DNA of 64,000 nt, from the NCBI GenBank assembly GCA_919902495.1, contig CAKKRC010000045.1, positions 67,162 to 131,161 of the forward strand, read 5' to 3'. Source of the stretch: Nitrospiria bacterium (GTDB lineage Bacteria; Nitrospirota; UBA9217). The translations under genes were made by a program, and so were the position numbers. This document shows, piece after piece, positions 15,775-25,523 of this stretch. Position 1 is the stretch's first letter; every line of letters begins with the position of its first letter. The notes beneath the pieces were generated by a model that worked only from the letters and a program-made list of their open reading frames with translations, did no database searches and was not told where the DNA came from.

Positions 15775-16109
15775 TGCACAAACTGTATCTCGACGAGGAT
15801 GTCCATAAGAAAGTAGCGACGGCGCTCCGGTTGAAGGGCTATGATGTCGTCAGTGCGCATGAGGTCCAGAATCAGAGCCTCGCCGATGCGCGCCAGCTGG
15901 AATATGCCGTGTCGGAACAGCGCGTGATATTCACGTTCAATGCCGGTGACTTTGACCGGTTGCATAAAGAATATCTGAAGGCGGGCCGGGAACATCACGG
16001 CATCATACTCTCCAGGCAGCAACCTATCGGTGAGACCATCAGGCGTCTGACCACATTTCTCTTTTCCCATTCCGGGAAAGACTTGAAGAATAGCATCTAC
16101 TGGCTCTAG
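15774..16109 (+). CDS. DUF5615 PIN-like protein, putative toxin
   Basis: A 111-residue DUF5615 protein. It has an N-terminal LYLDEDVHKKVATALRLKGY with the acidic pair of PIN-like nucleases, a central TFNAGDFDRLH with the conserved TxDxDF-like acid, and GIILSRQQPIGETIRRLT near the end. The family is predicted to be an RNase toxin neutralised by the DUF433 partner, although experimental proof is limited. It is translationally coupled to the preceding gene and sits at the edge of the restriction-modification block. Confidence 0.86.
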   Translation: MHKLYLDEDVHKKVATALRLKGYDVVSAHEVQNQSLADARQLEYAVSEQRVIFTFNAGDFDRLHKEYLKAGREHHGIILSRQQPIGETIRRLTTFLFSHSGKDLKNSIYWL

Positions 16110-16311
16110 CCCCTAGTCACCCCGTCTCCACGTCTTCGCGTCCCGAGATCGCTCCGTCAGACGGAAAACCTACCCAACTTTCTCCTTGTCTTAGATGGCC
16201 GTCTGTGCCAAAATCAGCACCATCGCGCACACTCGCACACCTGTCAACCGGTTCATCGCTTGAATCCAGGAGCGAGTGCATTCCCCATTCCGAAGAAAAA
16301 AGGTAAGGCTA

Positions 16312-18705
16312 ATGGCAATTAAGAAGTCCGAACTCTACAGCTCCCTCTGGAAAAGTTGCGACGAACTCCGGGGCGGCATGGATGCCTCGCAATACAAGGA
16401 CTACGTGCTGGTCCTTTTGTTCGTCAAATACGTCTCCGATAAATATGCCGGTCAGCCCGGCGCGCTGATTGAAGTGCCCAAGGGCGGCAGCTTCGAGGAC
16501 ATGATCGCCCTGAAGGGGAACAAGGAGATCGGCGACAAGATCAACAAGATCATCGGCAAGCTTGCTCAGGCGAACGACCTCAAGGGCGTGATCGATGTGG
16601 CCGATTTCAACGACGCCGACAAGCTGGGCAAGGGCAAGGAGATGCAGGACCGGCTCTCGAACCTGGTAAGCATCTTCGATAATCCGGGCCTGGATTTCAG
16701 CGGCAACCGTGCGGAGGGTGACGATATTCTGGGCGACGCCTACGAATACCTCATGCGCCACTTCGCCACCGAGTCAGGAAAGAGCAAGGGGCAGTTCTAC
16801 ACCCCGGCGGAAGTCTCAATAATCATGGCCAAGGTCATCGGCATCAATCAAGCCAAAAGCCAGACGAAAACTCTCAGTGACCCAACCTGCGGTTCCGGCT
16901 CGTTGCTGCTGAAAGCGGCGGCGGAATCGAAATACGGTGTCACCATCTACGGGCAGGAAATGGACAACGCCACTGCGGCCCTGGCCAAGATGAACATGAT
17001 CCTGCATGACAATCCCACCGCCGAGATATGGAAGGACAACACCCTCTCCGCTCCACACTATAAGGAGAAGAACGGCAGTCTCAAGACCTTTGACTTTGCC
17101 GTGGCCAATCCGCCCTTTTCCACCAAGGCATGGAGCAATGGATTTGATCCGGCCAATGACCTTTACGAACGCTTTGTGGACGGCATTCCCCCGGCAAAGA
17201 ACGGCGACTATGCTTTTCTGCTGCACATCCTTCGTTCGCTCAAGAGCACCGGCAAAGGCGCGGTGATCCTTCCGCACGGTGTGCTGTTTCGCAGCAACTC
17301 CGAAGGCGACATCCGCCGGAACATCATCCGCAAAGGCTACATCAAGGGCATCATCGGCCTGCCCGCCAATCTGTTCTACGGCACCGGCATTCCGGCCTGC
17401 ATTGTCGTGCTGGACAAGGAGAATGCCGCGGCCCGCACCGGCATCTTCCTGATCGACGCAAGCAAAGGCTTTGTGAAAGACGGCAACAAAAACCGCCTCC
17501 GTCATCAGGACATCCACAAGATCGTGGATGTGTTCAACAAGCAGCTCGAACAGCCCAAATATTCGCGCATGGTCGGCGTTTCCGAGATAGAAAAAAACGA
17601 TTACAATCTTAACATCCCGCGCTATATCGACAACAGCGAGGGCGATGACCTGCAAGACATTGCCGCGCATCTGAAGGGCGGCATACCGAATGCCGACATA
17701 GAGGCGTTAGCCGATTACTGGAAGGTCTTTCCCACTCTCCAGCAGGATCTATTCAAGAAGGGAACGCGGGCAGGCTACAGTCAAATGAAAGTTGAGACGG
17801 CCCGGATTAAGCCCACGATATTCGGCCACCCCGAGTTCAGCGCTTACAGGCGGGCAGTTGAGCGCTTGTTCGCCAAATGGCAGGCCGGCAGCACACCGCT
17901 CATGAAAGGCATCAAGAAGGGCGGTCATCCCAAGGCGTTGATCGAAGCATTGTCCGAGGCTTTGCTGGGGATTTTTTCGGGCGGATCAGCCGGATCGGTC
18001 GGATTGATAAACCCTTATGATGTTTACCAGCACCTGATGAGCTATTGGTCCGACGCAATGCAGGACGATGTGTACATGCTGGTAAGCGATGGCTGGAAGG
18101 CGCAGACCGACGGCAAGCCCAACACCGACCTGATCCCGCAGCACTTGATCGTCAACCGCTACTTTGCTGCTGAGATGAAAGCGATAGAGAAGCTGGAAGC
18201 CGAGCGCGAGGATATAAGCCGCCGGATGGAAGAGATGGACGAGGAACAGGGTGTCGAGGATGGCCTGTTGTTTGAAGCCAAGACCGAGAAGGGCAAACTC
18301 ACCAAGGTCAGCGTCAATGCCCGTTTGAAAGAGCTCAAGCTTAACAAGGATGACGCCGACGAACGCAAGGCGCTGGAAGCCTATGCGGCATTGATCGAGA
18401 AAGAATCCATTGCCTGCAAGAAGGTGAAAGAAGCTCAAAAGATCCTGGACGCCAAGGTGGCCGCCCAATATGCCAAGCTCAGCGAGAACGAGATCAAGAC
18501 TTTGGTGGTGGATGACAAATGGCTGGCCACGATCTCCGCGGATGTGCAGACCGAACTTGATCGTGTTTCACAGGCGCTGACCGGGCGCATCAAGCAACTG
18601 GCGGAGCGATATGCCACGCCGCTGCTCAGGATCACCGAAGAAGTGGAATGTCTGAGCAGCAAGGTGGATGGGCATCTGAAGAAGATGGGATTTGCATGGA
18701 GCTGA
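16312..18705 (+). CDS. hsdM: Type I restriction-modification methyltransferase subunit HsdM
   Basis: A 797-residue N6-adenine methylase subunit. An N-terminal helical HsdM domain is followed by the SAM-binding motif DPTCGSG (residues 190-196) and the catalytic NPPF (266-269). A long C-terminal region (about 480-797) is helical and charged, making it larger than the 500-residue E. coli type but typical of a second HsdM class. Residues 557-566 (GGSAGSVGLI, just before NPYDVYQHLM) are encoded by a GGATCGGTCGGAT-type word repeat that appears to be an in-frame insertion. Start 16312 is preceded by AGGTAAGG. It overlaps hsdS by 10 bp. Confidence 0.96.
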   Translation: MAIKKSELYSSLWKSCDELRGGMDASQYKDYVLVLLFVKYVSDKYAGQPGALIEVPKGGSFEDMIALKGNKEIGDKINKIIGKLAQANDLKGVIDVADFNDADKLGKGKEMQDRLSNLVSIFDNPGLDFSGNRAEGDDILGDAYEYLMRHFATESGKSKGQFYTPAEVSIIMAKVIGINQAKSQTKTLSDPTCGSGSLLLKAAAESKYGVTIYGQEMDNATAALAKMNMILHDNPTAEIWKDNTLSAPHYKEKNGSLKTFDFAVANPPFSTKAWSNGFDPANDLYERFVDGIPPAKNGDYAFLLHILRSLKSTGKGAVILPHGVLFRSNSEGDIRRNIIRKGYIKGIIGLPANLFYGTGIPACIVVLDKENAAARTGIFLIDASKGFVKDGNKNRLRHQDIHKIVDVFNKQLEQPKYSRMVGVSEIEKNDYNLNIPRYIDNSEGDDLQDIAAHLKGGIPNADIEALADYWKVFPTLQQDLFKKGTRAGYSQMKVETARIKPTIFGHPEFSAYRRAVERLFAKWQAGSTPLMKGIKKGGHPKALIEALSEALLGIFSGGSAGSVGLINPYDVYQHLMSYWSDAMQDDVYMLVSDGWKAQTDGKPNTDLIPQHLIVNRYFAAEMKAIEKLEAEREDISRRMEEMDEEQGVEDGLLFEAKTEKGKLTKVSVNARLKELKLNKDDADERKALEAYAALIEKESIACKKVKEAQKILDAKVAAQYAKLSENEIKTLVVDDKWLATISADVQTELDRVSQALTGRIKQLAERYATPLLRITEEVECLSSKVDGHLKKMGFAWS
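17981..18010 (+). repeat. In-frame word repeat inside hsdM
   Basis: GCGGATCAGCCGGATCGG followed by TCGGATTGATAA repeats the six- to eight-base word CGGATC/GGTCGGAT. The same word is found three times in the gene at 19943. It encodes GGSAGSVGLI in HsdM, directly before the conserved NPYDVYQ segment. Confidence 0.7.
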
Positions 18706-19946
18706 AGGTGGGGTATAAAAAGACCGAGGTGGGGGTGATTCCGGAGGATTGGGATATCTACAGGCTTAAAGATTGCCTGACTTCCACACCTGACTACGGC
18801 ATCAATGCCCCGGCTGTTCCTTTTTCAGACAAACTGCCTGTTTACATTCGCATCACGGACATAACTGAAGACGGTCGTTTCTCGCCCGAAAACCCCGTTT
18901 CTGTAAAGCGCGACGATGCCGATAAATATTACTTGGATAAGGGTGATCTCGTTTTCGCTCGCACAGGAGCAAGCGTCGGGAAGTCATACTTGTATGATCC
19001 CACAGACGCGAAGCTTGTTTTTGCGGGGTTCTTGATTAGAGTAAAGCCAGATCCCTCAAAGCTCGTTCCTTCGTATTTGGCTGCGTATGTGACGACCGGT
19101 TCATACTGGAACTGGGTTCGCCTAATGTCCATGAGGAGCGGGCAGCCCGGTATCAATGGTAATGAATATGGTCAATTGTCGATTCCATTACCTTCGACAA
19201 TCGCAGAACAACACGCCATCGCCGCTGCTCTCTCGGATGTGGGTGCACTGCTTGCCAAGATCGGCCAGCTCATCACTAAGAAGCGCGACATCAAACAAGC
19301 TGCCATGCAGCAGCTCCTTACCGGAAAGAAACGCTTACCGGGGTTTAGCGGGGTGTGGGAGGTGAAGCGGTTGGGGGAGTTGGGCAGCTTCTTGAAAGGC
19401 AGCGGAGTTACTAAGGATCAAACTTTGAGCGGCAATCTGGCTTGTGTTCGATACGGCGAGATTTACACGCGTCACAATGACTACATAAAGGCGTTCCACT
19501 CATGGATTTCCCGCGACGTTGCAGCGACAGCAACACGCATCAAGTATGGAGACATCTTATTCGCTGGTTCAGGAGAAACTAAGGAAGAAATTGGAAAGTG
19601 CGTTGCCTTCGTGCATGACATTGAAGCCTACGCGGGCGGTGACATCGTTATTCTCCGACCTGAGAAGGCCGACCCACTATTTCTCGGTTACTACTTGAAC
19701 ACTGCACCCATCAATCGACAGAAAGCGAGCAGGGGCCAGGGAGATGCCGTTGTCCATATTGGCGCTTCTGCTTTGGCGGCAGTTGAAGGAAGGTTCCCAC
19801 CCAACCGTGAACAAACCGCTATCGCCGCCGTCCTCTCCGACATGGACGCCGAGATCGCCGCGCTGGAGGCCCGCCGTGACAAGACCCGTGACCTCAAGCA
19901 GGGGATGATGCAGGAATTGCTGACCGGGAGGATAAGGCTGGTATGA
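18696..19946 (+). CDS. hsdS: Type I restriction-modification specificity subunit HsdS
   Basis: A 416-residue protein with two target-recognition domains, each followed by a conserved helical repeat: KKRDIKQAAMQQLLTGKKRL (near residue 205) and ARRDKTRDLKQGMMQELLTG at the C-terminus. The first domain starts GVIPEDWDIYRLKD and the second GVWEVKRLGELGSFLKGSG. It dictates the bipartite DNA site methylated or cut by the HsdM/HsdR complex. ATG 18696 lies inside the end of hsdM. It overlaps the next gene by 4 bp (ATGA). Confidence 0.95.
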   Translation: MELKVGYKKTEVGVIPEDWDIYRLKDCLTSTPDYGINAPAVPFSDKLPVYIRITDITEDGRFSPENPVSVKRDDADKYYLDKGDLVFARTGASVGKSYLYDPTDAKLVFAGFLIRVKPDPSKLVPSYLAAYVTTGSYWNWVRLMSMRSGQPGINGNEYGQLSIPLPSTIAEQHAIAAALSDVGALLAKIGQLITKKRDIKQAAMQQLLTGKKRLPGFSGVWEVKRLGELGSFLKGSGVTKDQTLSGNLACVRYGEIYTRHNDYIKAFHSWISRDVAATATRIKYGDILFAGSGETKEEIGKCVAFVHDIEAYAGGDIVILRPEKADPLFLGYYLNTAPINRQKASRGQGDAVVHIGASALAAVEGRFPPNREQTAIAAVLSDMDAEIAALEARRDKTRDLKQGMMQELLTGRIRLV

Positions 19947-20800
19947 GCGAGCAGGACAAAAAAGAAAGTCCGAAAACCGGCGAGGGCGGGCATCGGTCGG
20001 ATAAGCCGGATCGGGTTGATGGGACGGATCGGACAGAGAATCTTGCCCGCCCAAAACGCCTTCGTCCGAGCGGCGGCTACCGGAAGCTGCGGTCGTTTCA
20101 GACGACGACGGTGATCTACGATGCCACTGTTTCGTTCTGCGATCGGTTCATGGACAAGCGCTCGCGCACTGTTGACCAGATGGTCCAGGCAGCTCGAAGC
20201 GGGCGGCAGAACATCGCGGAGGGTAGCCGGGCAACGGCAACCTCTTCGCAAACCGAACTGCGGCTGGTGAATGTTGCCCGGGCCAGCCTTGATGAGCTTC
20301 TGCTCGACTACGAGGACTTTCTGCGGCAGCGCAGTTTGCGACAATGGCACAAGGACGACCCGCAAGCGCGGGAAGTGCGGGGGGTGGGGAACCGACAAGA
20401 TCCGACCGATCCGTCAAAGCGGACCGATCAGACGGATGGTGGTGCCTATGCCCGATGGCTTGAGAGCAAGGACCCGGCAATTGTCGCTAATGCCGTTATC
20501 TGCCTGATCCACCAGGCTAACTATTTGCTTGATCAGCAGATTGCCGGGCTGGAGCGGCAGTTCGTTGAGGGTGGCGGCTACTCCGAGCAACTGGCGGCTG
20601 CGAGGATCGAGAAGCGGAGAAAAGATCTGTCTGATCCGTCCGATCAGGCGGATAAAGCGGCTCCAGCTTGTCCTGTCTGCAAAGGACTCATGGTGCAGCG
20701 GACCGCGAAGAAGGGCAGCAACGCGGGATCTCAATTCTGGGGCTGTGCAGGTTACCCGAAGTGCAAGGGGACACTGAAATTGGACGGAGAAACAGCATGA
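19943..20800 (+). CDS. Four-helix-bundle protein with C-terminal topoisomerase-type zinc finger
   Basis: A 285-residue protein in the middle of the hsd operon, overlapping both neighbours by 4 bp. It has the S23/IVS four-helix-bundle signature SRTVDQMVQAARSGRQNIAE (about residues 73-92), a second helical part (LICLIHQANYLLDQQIAGLE), and a C4 zinc finger of the topoisomerase I tail type (CPVCKGLMV, then CAGYPKCKG). Such bundle-suffix proteins accompany type I restriction systems, but their role is not known to me. Three hydrophilic linkers (about residues 16-32, 152-166 and 228-240) are encoded by GGATCGGTCGGAT-type word repeats. Confidence 0.85.
   Translation: MSEQDKKESPKTGEGGHRSDKPDRVDGTDRTENLARPKRLRPSGGYRKLRSFQTTTVIYDATVSFCDRFMDKRSRTVDQMVQAARSGRQNIAEGSRATATSSQTELRLVNVARASLDELLLDYEDFLRQRSLRQWHKDDPQAREVRGVGNRQDPTDPSKRTDQTDGGAYARWLESKDPAIVANAVICLIHQANYLLDQQIAGLERQFVEGGGYSEQLAAARIEKRRKDLSDPSDQADKAAPACPVCKGLMVQRTAKKGSNAGSQFWGCAGYPKCKGTLKLDGETA
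19991..20660 (+). repeat. Three in-frame word-repeat tracts in the four-helix-bundle gene
   Basis: Tracts at 19991-20036, 20397-20440 and 20624-20660 consist of permuted units such as GGATCGGTCGGAT and its complement ATCCGACCGATCCG. They encode D/S/T/P-rich linkers (DPTDPSKRTDQTDGG, SDPSDQADK) between folded parts. The word also occurs in hsdM at 17981. Confidence 0.75.
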
Positions 20801-23800
20801 CCACTGTCGGGCTGAGAGAACGCGCTACCCAGAACCGCGTGGTAAAGCTGTTCCGCGACTCGCTGGGCTACGCTTATCTTGGCGACTGGAGCGAGCGCCT
20901 TGGAAACAGCAATATCGAGGAGGACGATCTTCGATCCTTCCTGATAAAGCAGAAGTATAGCGGAACACTCATCAACAAAGCTCTGTATGAGCTGCACAAA
21001 GCCGCGGGCGACCAGATCAAAAGCCTCTACGATATCAACAAAGAAGTATACGGCCTTCTCCGTTACGGTGTGAAAGTCAGAGAGGACGTTGGCGAGAACA
21101 CTCAAGACGTCTTTCTTATCGATTGGAAAAATCCCCTCAACAACCACTTTGCCATAGCCGAAGAAGTGACGATCAAAGGGACGAACACCAAGCGTCCCGA
21201 CGTGGTGCTGTATGTGAACGGAATAGCCTTGGGCGTCCTGGAACTGAAACGCTCCATCGTCTCGGTGAGCGAAGGCATCCGCCAAAATCTTGATAATCAG
21301 AAAAAGTCCTTCATCCATTCCTTTTTCGCCACCATGCAGCTCGTCATGGCAGGGAACGACACTGAAGGTTTGCGCTATGGCGTCATCGGCACACCGGAAA
21401 AACATTACCTGAACTGGAAGGAAGACAGCGCCATCGAGAACCTGCTCGACAGGGGCCTCTCACAGCTCTGCGAAAAAAGCCGATTTCTGGAGATTATCCA
21501 CGATTTCATCGTATTCGACGCGGGGTCGAAGAAGCCTTGCCGTCACAGCCAGTACTTCGGTGTGCGGGCAGCGCAGGACCATGTAAAACGCCGTGAGGGC
21601 GGCATTATCTGGCATACCCAGGGCAGCGGCAAGAGCCTGACCATGGTCTGGCTGGCCAAGTGGATACGTGAGAATCGAACGGACGCTCGTGTGCTGATCA
21701 TCACCGACCGCACGGAGCTGGACGAACAGATCGAGAAGGTGTTCAAGGGTGTTAACGAAGACATTTACCGCACCAGGAGCGGCGCGGACCTGATTGACAA
21801 GCTCAACTCAACAACGCCCTGGCTGCTCTGTTCGCTGATCCACAAGTTCGGCAACAAGGATGACGGTGAGGAAATCGGGGACATCGCGGGCTTCATCGAG
21901 GAGATAAAGAAACTGCCCCCGGGCTTCAAGGCCAAGGGCGATCTGGTGGTGTTTGTGGACGAGTGCCATCGCACCCAGTCGGGAGATCTGCACAAGGCGA
22001 TGAAAACCATCCTGCCGAATGCTCTCTTTATAGGATTCACCGGAACGCCGCTCCTGAAGACCGACAAGCAGAAGAGTATCGAGATCTTCGGCGGCTACAT
22101 CCATACCTATAAGTTCGATGAAGCAGTGAAAGACAAGGTGGTGCTGGACCTGCGCTATGAAGCGCGGGACATCGACCAGAGCATTACCTCTCAGGCCAAT
22201 ATCGACAAGTGGTTCGAGGCTAAGACCAAGGGTTTGACGGCTATTGCTTTAACCCAGCTCAAGAAGAAGTGGGGCACCATGCAGAAGGTGTTCTCCAGCA
22301 AATCACGGCTGGACAAGATCGTCGCGGACATCATGATGGACATGGCGACCAAAGACCGGCTGCAAAGCGGCCACGGCAATGCCATGCTTGTCGCCGGCAG
22401 CATCTATCAGGCATGCAAGCTCTATGAGTTGTTCGATAAGACCGAGCTATCAGGCAAATGCGCCATCGTCACCTCTTATGTTCCATCAATTGCCGACACC
22501 AAGGGCGAAGAAACCGGCGAAGGCAGGACCGAGAAATTACGGAAGTATGATATTTACAAGAAGATGCTGGCTGACTGGTTCAATGAAGACCCTGATGAAG
22601 CAGTCAAAAAAGCCGAGGAGTTTGAGAAGGTCGTAAAAAAGAAGTTCGTCGAAGAACCGGGACAGATGAAATTACTCATTGTGGTGGATATGCTGCTGAC
22701 CGGCTTCGACGCGCCTCCTGCCACTTACCTCTATATTGACAAACACATGCAGGACCACGGCTTGTTCCAGGCGATCTGCCGGGTCAATCGAATCCATGGA
22801 GATGACAAGGAATATGGCTACATTGTCGACTATAAAGACCTGTTTAAGTCCCTTGAAGGCGCTGTCTCTGAATACACCTCCGGCGCACTGAGCGGCTACG
22901 ACAAAGCTGATATTACGGGGCTTTTGAATGACCGGCTTGAGAAGGCCCATGAAAGGCTCGAAGAATCCCGCGAAGCTGTTAAAGCGCTGTGTGAGCCGGT
23001 GGATCTGCCAAGGGGCACGCAGGAATATATACGGTATTTCTGTGCAAAAGAAAGCGGAAATGCGGCCCAGCTCAAGGAAAACGAATCGAAGCGGGTCGCG
23101 CTCTATAAGCTTGCTGTATCGCTGATCCGGGCCTATGCCGACATTGCCAATGAGATGGATAAAGCGGGTTATGACCCTGATGAAATCGAGAAGATCAAAC
23201 AGGAAGTGGAACACTACGAAAAGGTGCGGAATGAGATCAAGTTGGCCAGCGGCGACTATATTGACCTGAAATTGTACGAACCTGCGATGCGACACCTGAT
23301 CGACACCTATATACATGCGGAGGATAGCGAGAAAGTTTCCGCATTCGATGATATGAGTCTTATTGAGTTGATCGTTGAGCGAGGCGCTGATGCAGTGAAA
23401 TCATTGCCCAAAGACATTGCCGTCAATGAAGAAGCGGTGGCAGAGACGGTTGAGAATAATATGCGGAAGCTGATCATCGACGAGTCGCCTCTTAACCCGA
23501 AATACTACGAAAAGATGTCGGTGTTGCTGGACGCATTGATCAAGGAACGCAAGAAAGAAGCGCTAAACTACAAACAATATCTTGCCAAGATTGTTGAACT
23601 GGCCAAGCAGGTGCAGAATCCCGGCGGTGGGACAGACTATCCAAAATCATTGAACACCCTGGCCAAACGAGCGTTGTTCGATAACCTGGGAAAAAACGAG
23701 AAACTGGCGCTTGCCCTGGACGAAGAGATCCGCCTCACTAAGAAGGATGACTGGCGGGGGAGTATGATCAAAGAACGGGAAGTGAAATATATTGTAACGA

Positions 23801-23868
23801 AGCATATTTTGGACAAAGCGACACAGGAAATGATCTTTGAGCTCATCAAGAATCAAAAAGAGTATTGA
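20797..23868 (+). CDS. hsdR: Type I restriction endonuclease subunit HsdR
   Basis: A 1023-residue motor and nuclease subunit. The N-terminal PD-(D/E)xK nuclease is visible as RPDVVLYV near residue 133 and LELKR near 147-150. The SF2 translocase follows, with Walker A TQGSGKS (about 272-278), DECH box (388-391) and motif III FTGTPL. A helical C-terminal region, for assembly with the methylase, completes it. It translocates DNA and cleaves unmodified invading DNA. The start at 20797 overlaps the stop of the preceding gene (ATGA), confirming one operon. The reading frame is intact. Confidence 0.96.
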   Translation: MTTVGLRERATQNRVVKLFRDSLGYAYLGDWSERLGNSNIEEDDLRSFLIKQKYSGTLINKALYELHKAAGDQIKSLYDINKEVYGLLRYGVKVREDVGENTQDVFLIDWKNPLNNHFAIAEEVTIKGTNTKRPDVVLYVNGIALGVLELKRSIVSVSEGIRQNLDNQKKSFIHSFFATMQLVMAGNDTEGLRYGVIGTPEKHYLNWKEDSAIENLLDRGLSQLCEKSRFLEIIHDFIVFDAGSKKPCRHSQYFGVRAAQDHVKRREGGIIWHTQGSGKSLTMVWLAKWIRENRTDARVLIITDRTELDEQIEKVFKGVNEDIYRTRSGADLIDKLNSTTPWLLCSLIHKFGNKDDGEEIGDIAGFIEEIKKLPPGFKAKGDLVVFVDECHRTQSGDLHKAMKTILPNALFIGFTGTPLLKTDKQKSIEIFGGYIHTYKFDEAVKDKVVLDLRYEARDIDQSITSQANIDKWFEAKTKGLTAIALTQLKKKWGTMQKVFSSKSRLDKIVADIMMDMATKDRLQSGHGNAMLVAGSIYQACKLYELFDKTELSGKCAIVTSYVPSIADTKGEETGEGRTEKLRKYDIYKKMLADWFNEDPDEAVKKAEEFEKVVKKKFVEEPGQMKLLIVVDMLLTGFDAPPATYLYIDKHMQDHGLFQAICRVNRIHGDDKEYGYIVDYKDLFKSLEGAVSEYTSGALSGYDKADITGLLNDRLEKAHERLEESREAVKALCEPVDLPRGTQEYIRYFCAKESGNAAQLKENESKRVALYKLAVSLIRAYADIANEMDKAGYDPDEIEKIKQEVEHYEKVRNEIKLASGDYIDLKLYEPAMRHLIDTYIHAEDSEKVSAFDDMSLIELIVERGADAVKSLPKDIAVNEEAVAETVENNMRKLIIDESPLNPKYYEKMSVLLDALIKERKKEALNYKQYLAKIVELAKQVQNPGGGTDYPKSLNTLAKRALFDNLGKNEKLALALDEEIRLTKKDDWRGSMIKEREVKYIVTKHILDKATQEMIFELIKNQKEY

Positions 23869-23869
23869 T

Positions 23870-24586
23870 ATGCATCGTATTGTGGTGAGCAGTATCGCGG
23901 TTGACGTGGTGCGGAAGAACATCAAGAACCTGCATCTCGCCGTCTATCCGCCTAACGGGAGGGTGCGCGTTGCAGTTCCCTTCCGCATGAACGACGACGC
24001 CGTGAGGCTGGCGATCATCTCCAAGCTGGCATGGATCAAACGCCATCAGACAAAATTCGCGGGCCAGGAGCGGCAATCAGCGCGTGAATTTGTTACAGGT
24101 GAAAGCCACTACTTCCAGGGGAGACGCTATAGGCTCAATGTGGTTGATCACAGCGGCGCACCAAAGGTAATCATTAACAGCAATACAGCAATAGACCTCC
24201 TCGTACGTGAAGGGAGCGACAAGTTAAAGCGACAAAGGGTGCTGACGGAGTGGTATCGCAGGAAGCTTAAAGAGCAAATCCCAGAGCTCATTGATAAATG
24301 GCAGCCCGTATTGAATGTTTCTGTTGACGATTGGGGCGTGAAACAGATGAAAACCAAGTGGGGCACCTGCAATATAAAGGTTCACCGTATCTGGCTGAAT
24401 CTTGAACTTGTAAAAAAACCAGTTCACTGCCTGGAGTATATCATCGTTCATGAGATGCTGCACTTGCTCGAACGTAATCATAATGACCGGTTCAAATTAT
24501 TGATGGACAAGTTCATGCCGCAGTGGAGATCATATCGTGAAGAGCTGAATCGAGCACCGCTGGCTCATGATGCGTGGGGCTATTAA
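23870..24586 (+). CDS. YgjP/SprT-like zinc metallopeptidase (DUF45)
   Basis: A 238-residue protein of the YgjP-like metallopeptidase family. It has the zinc motif HEMLHLLERNH (His194/198 and Glu195), the preceding KTKWGTC signature (residues 161-167), and a basic N-terminal half. The start is one base after the hsdR stop. Genes of this family very often follow hsdR in type I loci, suggesting a linked but undefined role. The alternative in-frame start at 23837 would lie inside hsdR and is less likely. Confidence 0.9.
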   Translation: MHRIVVSSIAVDVVRKNIKNLHLAVYPPNGRVRVAVPFRMNDDAVRLAIISKLAWIKRHQTKFAGQERQSAREFVTGESHYFQGRRYRLNVVDHSGAPKVIINSNTAIDLLVREGSDKLKRQRVLTEWYRRKLKEQIPELIDKWQPVLNVSVDDWGVKQMKTKWGTCNIKVHRIWLNLELVKKPVHCLEYIIVHEMLHLLERNHNDRFKLLMDKFMPQWRSYREELNRAPLAHDAWGY

Positions 24587-24755
24587 GCATAGGGAACGTT
24601 GGGGGGTAGACTTCGAAATTGACATTGAGGCAACCTTCAGCAAGCTGCAGGGATTTTTCTATCCGTAAGGTAGTTATCGTTATCGATCGTCAGCGATGCA
24701 TTCGATCCGGTCTTATCTCCATTCGTCCTGAGAACTCCAGCATCAATTCCCATCC

Positions 24756-25364
24756 TTAGAGCGCCGTCCAGTCCTTCTGGCCGGTACCATCGGTGAGGCC
24801 GTTGCAGATGCCTGTACCTGCAACACCGTTCAGGTCATTGGCTTTGTCGACAGCTGCGGGCAGGGAGGCGTTGCTCATCGCCTGTCCAAGCTGTCCGTTG
24901 GTCCAATACAGCGTCGTCACATCTGAATCCGTGCCGTTGCACCGATCGCCCGCTGTGTTCTTGCTTGCCATCACGAAGCTGACGCCGTCGGCCGAGGTGC
25001 TGATCACGAGCTGGACATTCTGGGAAATGCCCGTTGTGAACGTCGTGGCATCGTCCGGCGCTTCCGCGGAGATCCCGAATTGAGCAATGGTAACAGGAGC
25101 GGAGGCGCTGGTCAGCGGAAGACCGATGCCCGGAGAACCGTCGGCTTTGCTGGAGGAGTACACGCGACAATCGGAGTAGAAGGCCTCCTCGGCGCTTCGT
25201 GCGTTCCGGAGGTCGGACAGGGCCGACGAGTTGTAACCGCGGGTCCGGTAGCTGTTGAACTGCGGGATCGCGATCGCAGCCAGAATCGTGACGATGGCCA
25301 CTACGATGAGCAGCTCGATCAGCGTAAAACCTCTTGTGTCCTTCAGCTGTCTGTGATCTCCCAT
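24756..25364 (-). CDS. Type IV pilin-like protein with class III signal
   Basis: A 202-residue prepilin. A 12-residue basic leader ends in Gly12, followed by Phe13 and FTLIELLIVVAIVTILAAIA with the conserved Glu5 of mature pilin. The C-terminal domain is Ser/Thr/Gly-rich with four cysteines in two pairs (SDCRV, DRCNG, GICNG). It is assembled after cleavage by PilD; it could be the major pilin or a pseudopilin. No other pilus gene is in view. The start (25364) is chosen to give a normal leader; AGGAGA lies about 16 bases upstream, a loose fit. Confidence 0.88.
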   Translation of the reverse strand: MGDHRQLKDTRGFTLIELLIVVAIVTILAAIAIPQFNSYRTRGYNSSALSDLRNARSAEEAFYSDCRVYSSSKADGSPGIGLPLTSASAPVTIAQFGISAEAPDDATTFTTGISQNVQLVISTSADGVSFVMASKNTAGDRCNGTDSDVTTLYWTNGQLGQAMSNASLPAAVDKANDLNGVAGTGICNGLTDGTGQKDWTAL

Positions 25365-25523
25365 AGTAGTGTTTGGTCGGTCTCCTGCGTAAGGTCGAGA
25401 ATGTTGGTTCGGCCGAACTGAGCGCTCATCTGTAAGCACCGTCGATACAGAGAATAGCTTTTCTGCAGGACAATGTCCATGTAATAATGCTGATATCCGG
25501 TCTCCCGGATACTGGGAAAGCAC

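Noticed and set aside
23837-23869. Longer start for the YgjP-like gene overlapping hsdR
   Set aside because: The added residues (SSSRIKKSID) are only the hsdR sequence read in another frame; ATG 23870 directly after the hsdR stop fits the family start better.
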